Below, piece by piece: positions 61,287 through 64,000 of a DNA stretch of 64,000 nt (positions within the stretch are counted from its first letter, which is position 1; each line of letters starts with the position of its first letter). The notes below the pieces were generated by a model, which was not told the origin of the DNA, searched no databases, and was given only the letters and a program-made list of their open reading frames with translations. The position numbers and the translations under genes are program-made. The stretch lies in the NCBI GenBank assembly GCA_022771625.1, contig JALFCW010000015.1, positions 1 through 64,000 on the forward strand, written 5' to 3'. Origin of the DNA: Prevotella sp. (GTDB lineage Bacteria > Bacteroidota > Bacteroidia > Bacteroidales > Bacteroidaceae).

Positions 61287-61301
61287 TCTTCACTCTTCAT
61301 T
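61274..61301. repeat. Four-copy heptamer repeat over the mraZ stop and rsmH start
   Basis: Minus-strand units AATGAAG, AGTGAAG, AATGAAG, AATGAAA. The mraZ stop (61292-61290) and rsmH ATG (61286-61284) both lie in the array. The same heptamer and the flanking TTTTAAATGAAGA word occur in the 36-bp direct repeats near 41.4 and 41.9 kb. Confidence 0.85.
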
Positions 61302-61736
61302 TAAAAGTCTCTGCAGTTCCTCCCCGAATGATTTGTCGTCCATCAACGCCTCATCCGCCTTCTTCACTGCCCATATCTCAATAGTGTCGCCCATCCCTAC
61401 GAAGCGCACATCAGCCTCAATCTCAACCGCTTTCATGCAGCGCCGCGAGATAAGGAAGCGCCCGTTGCCGTCGAGCTGCACCATCTCGGCCTCCGACACG
61501 AACTGCCGATATACCTGCTGCTGCTTGTTGTCCCAACGGTTTAATCGTGCCCGCAAACTGTCCGTCAGCTCGTTCCATACACTTTCGGGATAAAGCACCA
61601 GGCAAGACTGAAACACATCGCGCCTAAGCACAAGCTTCTCGTCGCCAGATCCCTGAAGAATCTTGCGGAAGACAGCCGGCAGAAACACTCTGCCCTTGGC
61701 GTCACAACGCGCTTCGTAATTGCCTAAAAATCTCAT
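61290..61736 (-). CDS. mraZ: Transcriptional regulator MraZ
   Basis: A 148-residue protein from MRFLGNYEARCDAKG; the longer open frame upstream runs through the promoter and operator and is rejected. Two AbrB/SpoVT-type half-domains are seen: DAKGRVFLPAVFRK (about 12-25) and DGNGRFLISRRCMKAV (about 85-100). MraZ binds repeated TGGGN boxes in its own promoter and represses the dcw operon in species studied. Boxes of that type are present at 61783-61807. Confidence 0.96.
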   Translation of the reverse strand: MRFLGNYEARCDAKGRVFLPAVFRKILQGSGDEKLVLRRDVFQSCLVLYPESVWNELTDSLRARLNRWDNKQQQVYRQFVSEAEMVQLDGNGRFLISRRCMKAVEIEADVRFVGMGDTIEIWAVKKADEALMDDKSFGEELQRLLNEE

Positions 61737-61765
61737 ACGTACGTATATAAATTGGAATTCCGCGA

Positions 61766-61773
61766 CAAAATTA
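61766..61773 (-). promoter_or_regulatory. -7 promoter element of the dcw operon
   Basis: The minus strand reads TAATTTTG, 29 nt before the mraZ ATG, 9 bp downstream of the MraZ box array. Confidence 0.65.
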
Positions 61774-61782
61774 CTAATAATT

Positions 61783-61807
61783 CCCCACACTCCACCACTT
61801 TTCCCCA
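61783..61807 (-). promoter_or_regulatory. MraZ operator: three TGGKG boxes at 10-bp intervals
   Basis: On the minus strand TGGGG (61807-61803), TGGTG (61797-61793) and TGGGG (61787-61783) are separated by exactly 5 nt each. This matches the TGGGN-N5 triple box known for MraZ in E. coli and mycoplasmas. Its place just upstream of the -7 element would let MraZ block RNA polymerase. Confidence 0.85.
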
Positions 61808-61987
61808 CATTTTTATTATAATTAATGTTAATAGGACATCGTGCATACCGTTTCAAGGTTGTTAAGAATATAATGCATTTATACTGCAAACCATTGCCCT
61901 TGCGTTAAAATAAAAAAAAATATGGCCATTTTTATACTTTTTGACTATTTTTATTGAGAAAAGGAATGATAATCCAAATATTTAGAC

Positions 61988-61996
61988 TACCTTTGC
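61988..61996 (+). promoter_or_regulatory. -7 promoter element of the glycine-lipid-like gene pair
   Basis: The plus strand reads TACCTTTGC, 47 nt before the ATG at 62043. Confidence 0.65.
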
Positions 61997-62042
61997 CAAC
62001 GATTGTGCAAAATTGCATCAATAATAGAGAAAGAACTTATTT

Positions 62043-62861
62043 ATGGAAAAGACCATAGACATTGATAAGATACTTAAAAGCAAATTAGGGACGAAGGCAA
62101 AATTCGTTCCGGGATTTCTTGTGTCGTGGCTGAAAAAGACAATACATGAGGACGAGGTGAACCGCTATCTGTGGGAGAGCCGACATGAGACAGGCACCGA
62201 GTGGCTTGAGGAATGTGTGCGCTATCTCGACATGACCCTCAAGATTGTGGGCAAGGAGAACTTGCCCGACAAGGACGACGGCAAGCTCTATACCTTTGTC
62301 AGCAATCACCCCCTTGGCGGTGCCGACGGAGTGGCTCTCGGGTCTATCATCGGTCGCCACTATGACGGTAAATTCAAATACCTCGTCAACGACCTGCTTA
62401 TGAATCTTCCCGGATTGGCCCCGCTCTGCATCCCCATCAACAAGACTGGCAAGCAGTCGCGCAACTTCCCCGCAATGGTGGAGGCTGGATTCCAAAGCGA
62501 CAGCCACATATTGATGTATCCTGCGGGAATATGCTCGCGCAGGCAACCCGACGGACAGATACGCGATGTGAAATGGACGAAGACATTCCTAGCCAAAAGC
62601 GTTGAATATCAGCGCGATATTGTCCCCATCCATTTTGGTGGACAAAACTCCGACTTCTTCTATAAGCTGGCTAATTTCTCCGACAAGCATATCAAGAAGG
62701 TGAACATTGCCATGCTCTTCCTCGTTGATGAGATGTACAAGAATGTTCACAAGACATTTGAGGTGAAAATAGGCAAACCCATCCCCTGGCAAACTTTCGA
62801 CAAGTCGAAATCCGCTACCGAATGGGCACAGTATGTCAAAGACATAGTATATAAACTCTAA
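62043..62861 (+). CDS. PlsC-type acyltransferase, GlsA-like (O-acylation step of glycine lipid)
   Basis: A 272-residue 1-acylglycerol-phosphate-acyltransferase-like protein without clear membrane helices. The catalytic block reads VSNHPLGGADGVAL, with H89 and D95 (an HX5D spacing rather than HX4D), and the substrate block LMYPAGICSRRQPDG follows at about 157-171. The next gene encodes a GNAT N-acyltransferase; in Bacteroides thetaiotaomicron such a pair (glsA/glsB) makes glycine lipids by O- and N-acylation. By analogy this enzyme would add the second, ester-linked chain. Function rests on context and motif similarity. Confidence 0.75.
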   Translation: MEKTIDIDKILKSKLGTKAKFVPGFLVSWLKKTIHEDEVNRYLWESRHETGTEWLEECVRYLDMTLKIVGKENLPDKDDGKLYTFVSNHPLGGADGVALGSIIGRHYDGKFKYLVNDLLMNLPGLAPLCIPINKTGKQSRNFPAMVEAGFQSDSHILMYPAGICSRRQPDGQIRDVKWTKTFLAKSVEYQRDIVPIHFGGQNSDFFYKLANFSDKHIKKVNIAMLFLVDEMYKNVHKTFEVKIGKPIPWQTFDKSKSATEWAQYVKDIVYKL

Positions 62862-62902
62862 TAATTTTATTAATCAAAGTACAACCAAAGTACCCCATAG
62901 AG

Positions 62903-63895
62903 ATGGAACAAGAGATTATCAAGCCCGTTGAAAAGGAGCTAATCAAAAGCGAGCTCACGCCCGAAAGACAGCTCAGAATGACAAATAGAAGTCATAATGA
63001 GATATATATCATCGACGCTCACAACGCGCCCAACACCCTCAATGAGATTGGGCGACTCAGGGAGATAGTATTCCGCGAAGCTGGAGGCGGAACAGGCAAG
63101 GCTCTCGACCTCGACGAATTCGACACTATGGACAATTGCTACAAGCAGCTCATTGTGTGGAATCCCGAAGCCGAGGAGATTATCGGTGGATACAGGTATA
63201 TCCTGGGCAAGGACATCGATATCGACAAGAACGGGCAACCCATCCTTGCCACAAGTCACATGTTCCACTTCTCAGAGCGGTTCATGAAGGATTATATGCC
63301 ATGGACCATCGAGCTCGGTCGCAGTTTTGTTACACTTGAGTATCAGAACACCCAAAAGAACCCATCAAAGTCGCTCTTCGCCCTCGATAACCTGTGGGAC
63401 GGTCTTGGAGCACTCACCGTCATCCAGCCCGACGTAAAGTATTTCTTTGGCAAGATGACCATGTATCCCTCTTACATACGCAAGGGACGCGACATGATCC
63501 TGTATTTCCTGAAAAAACATTTCGAGGACAAGGATAATCTTATCCTGCCCATGAACCCTCTTAAGATTGAGACCGACCCGAAGGAGTTGGAGGCGCTCTT
63601 CTGCGAGGAGTCGTTCAAGGAAGACTACAAGATTCTCAATCGCGAGATACGCAATCTTGGATACAACATCCCGCCGCTTGTCAATGCCTATATGGGACTG
63701 AGCCCCACGATGAAGCTCTTCGGCACTGCCATCAACGACGGATTTGGAGATGTAGAAGAAACGGGCATACTTATTGCCGTGGATGAAATCCTCGAGAACA
63801 AGCGCATGCGACATATCGACACGTTTATCAAGGAGCATCCCGAGGCAATGCAAATCACCAGCGGAGCCAACAATGTGATTTATAAAGAGAAATAA
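62903..63895 (+). CDS. GNAT-family N-acyltransferase, GlsB-like (hemolysin/OlsB type)
   Basis: A 330-residue protein. The N-terminal two thirds fit the acyl-homoserine/OlsB-like GNAT group: LREIVFREAGGGTGKALDLDEFD (about 51-73, here in two blocks), CYKQLIVWNPEAEEIIGGYR and ELGRSFVTLEYQ. Its C-terminal part is less conserved. OlsB-type enzymes form an amide between a 3-hydroxyacyl-ACP and an amino acid; the Bacteroides homologue GlsB uses glycine. It lies 41 nt after the O-acyltransferase gene in the same operon. Ornithine as acceptor is an alternative. Confidence 0.78.
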   Translation: MEQEIIKPVEKELIKSELTPERQLRMTNRSHNEIYIIDAHNAPNTLNEIGRLREIVFREAGGGTGKALDLDEFDTMDNCYKQLIVWNPEAEEIIGGYRYILGKDIDIDKNGQPILATSHMFHFSERFMKDYMPWTIELGRSFVTLEYQNTQKNPSKSLFALDNLWDGLGALTVIQPDVKYFFGKMTMYPSYIRKGRDMILYFLKKHFEDKDNLILPMNPLKIETDPKELEALFCEESFKEDYKILNREIRNLGYNIPPLVNAYMGLSPTMKLFGTAINDGFGDVEETGILIAVDEILENKRMRHIDTFIKEHPEAMQITSGANNVIYKEK

Positions 63896-63906
63896 CACAT
63901 AAAAAA

Positions 63907-63930
63907 GGGGAACGCCATTTGGTGTTCCCC
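63907..63930. terminator. Bidirectional hairpin terminator at the right end
   Basis: GGGGAACGCC (63907-63916) pairs with GGTGTTCCCC (63921-63930), one G-T wobble, loop ATTT. On the minus strand it is followed by TTTTTT, so it best terminates the gene entering from the right edge; it also lies 11 nt after the GlsB-like stop. Confidence 0.88.
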
Positions 63931-63953
63931 TAATTCTTTATCCTTATTAAATA

Positions 63954-64000
63954 TTAATCTACAATCAGATTCTCACCTGTCATGTCGGCAGGCTGCTCAA
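63954..64000 (-). CDS. 3' end of a minus-strand gene, unidentified
   Basis: The minus strand enters with an open frame ending EQPADMTGENLIVD and a TAA stop at 63956-63954, followed by a good terminator hairpin with U-tract. Fourteen codons are not enough to name the product. Confidence 0.6.
   Translation of the reverse strand, partial: EQPADMTGENLIVD

Larger units (their letters stand above)
61737..62042. other. Intergenic region of about 305 bp between divergent mraZ and acyltransferase genes
   Basis: Contains the mraZ -7 element and MraZ operator on the minus strand, then AT-rich sequence with no recognised feature (61810-61980), and the plus-strand -7 element at 61988-61996. Confidence 0.8.

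Noticed and set aside
61737..61889. 51-residue N-terminal extension of MraZ
   Set aside because: The extension overlaps the -7 element and the MraZ boxes, and MraZ proteins begin at MRFLGNYEA-type sequence.

Overview
The window looks like a chromosomal segment of a Bacteroidales bacterium, most probably Prevotellaceae (Prevotella/Segatella-like). The evidence is the repeated Bacteroidetes promoter element TAnnTTTGC just upstream of many first genes, often with TTTG 19-20 nt further up. Further support comes from families typical of that group: an AAA-ATPase/PD-(D/E)XK protein, a DUF4254-GT9 pair, GH3-type acyl adenylases, a glycine-lipid acyltransferase pair and a topoisomerase I ending in repeat domains. 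Most of the window is ordinary core genome, and no phage, transposase or CRISPR array is visible.

Layout. 1-2.4 kb: the 5' end of a minus-strand gene, a repeat-rich non-coding stretch and an AAA-ATPase/nuclease-like gene. 2.5-9.9 kb: a divergent surface-glycan locus. The minus arm holds a polysaccharide deacetylase, a polyprenyl-phosphate-sugar-synthase-like GT2, a GT87-like membrane transferase and a GT4; the plus arm holds a GT2, a GT11 and a polytopic protein. 10-15.3 kb: a minus-strand envelope operon (GH3 family, Ig-like lipoprotein, DUF3108 protein, LpxL-like acyltransferase). 15.4-15.6 kb: a nested palindromic repeat element. 15.6-18.2 kb: acpP-fabF-rnc. 18.4-21.5 kb: pdxB, then DUF4254, GT9 heptosyltransferase-like and rubredoxin. 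21.5-30.1 kb: two tandem NSS transporters, VanZ, CYTH, a small membrane protein, prfB, an acyl-CoA synthetase, an M20 deacylase, a 24-bp repeat array and a tRNA with anticodon CAU. 30.3-34.5 kb: Ca2+-type P-ATPase, ribF, CPBP protease. 34.6-41.2 kb: an ECF sigma/putative anti-sigma pair, then argB, and speA-aroK-topA with 4-nt overlaps. 41.2-42.2 kb: a gene-free island of hairpins and repeats. 42.2-45.6 kb: pta-ackA followed at once by an outer-membrane barrel gene.

45.6-61.8 kb is a complete division/cell-wall (dcw) cluster on the minus strand, in transcription order mraZ, rsmH, ftsL, ftsI, murE, mraY, murD, ftsW, murG, murC, ftsQ, ftsA, ftsZ, yqeY. Upstream of mraZ are three TGGKG boxes spaced exactly 10 bp, which read as the MraZ operator. 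62.0-63.9 kb holds an O-acyltransferase and a GNAT N-acyltransferase resembling the glycine-lipid genes glsA/glsB of Bacteroides. The window ends in the last codons of a minus-strand gene.

The most unusual material is non-coding: the palindromic element at 15.4 kb, the island at 41.3-42.1 kb flanked by a perfect 36-bp direct repeat, 24-bp repeats at two distant places, and short tandem repeats (7, 8 and 23 bp) sitting exactly on gene junctions or start regions inside the dcw cluster. Among protein-coding parts, the deacetylase/GT2/GT-C cassette (resembling the logic of amino-sugar addition to lipid A) and the GH3 envelope operon are the best candidates for undescribed pathways. All functions are inferred from reading motifs; no database search was run.
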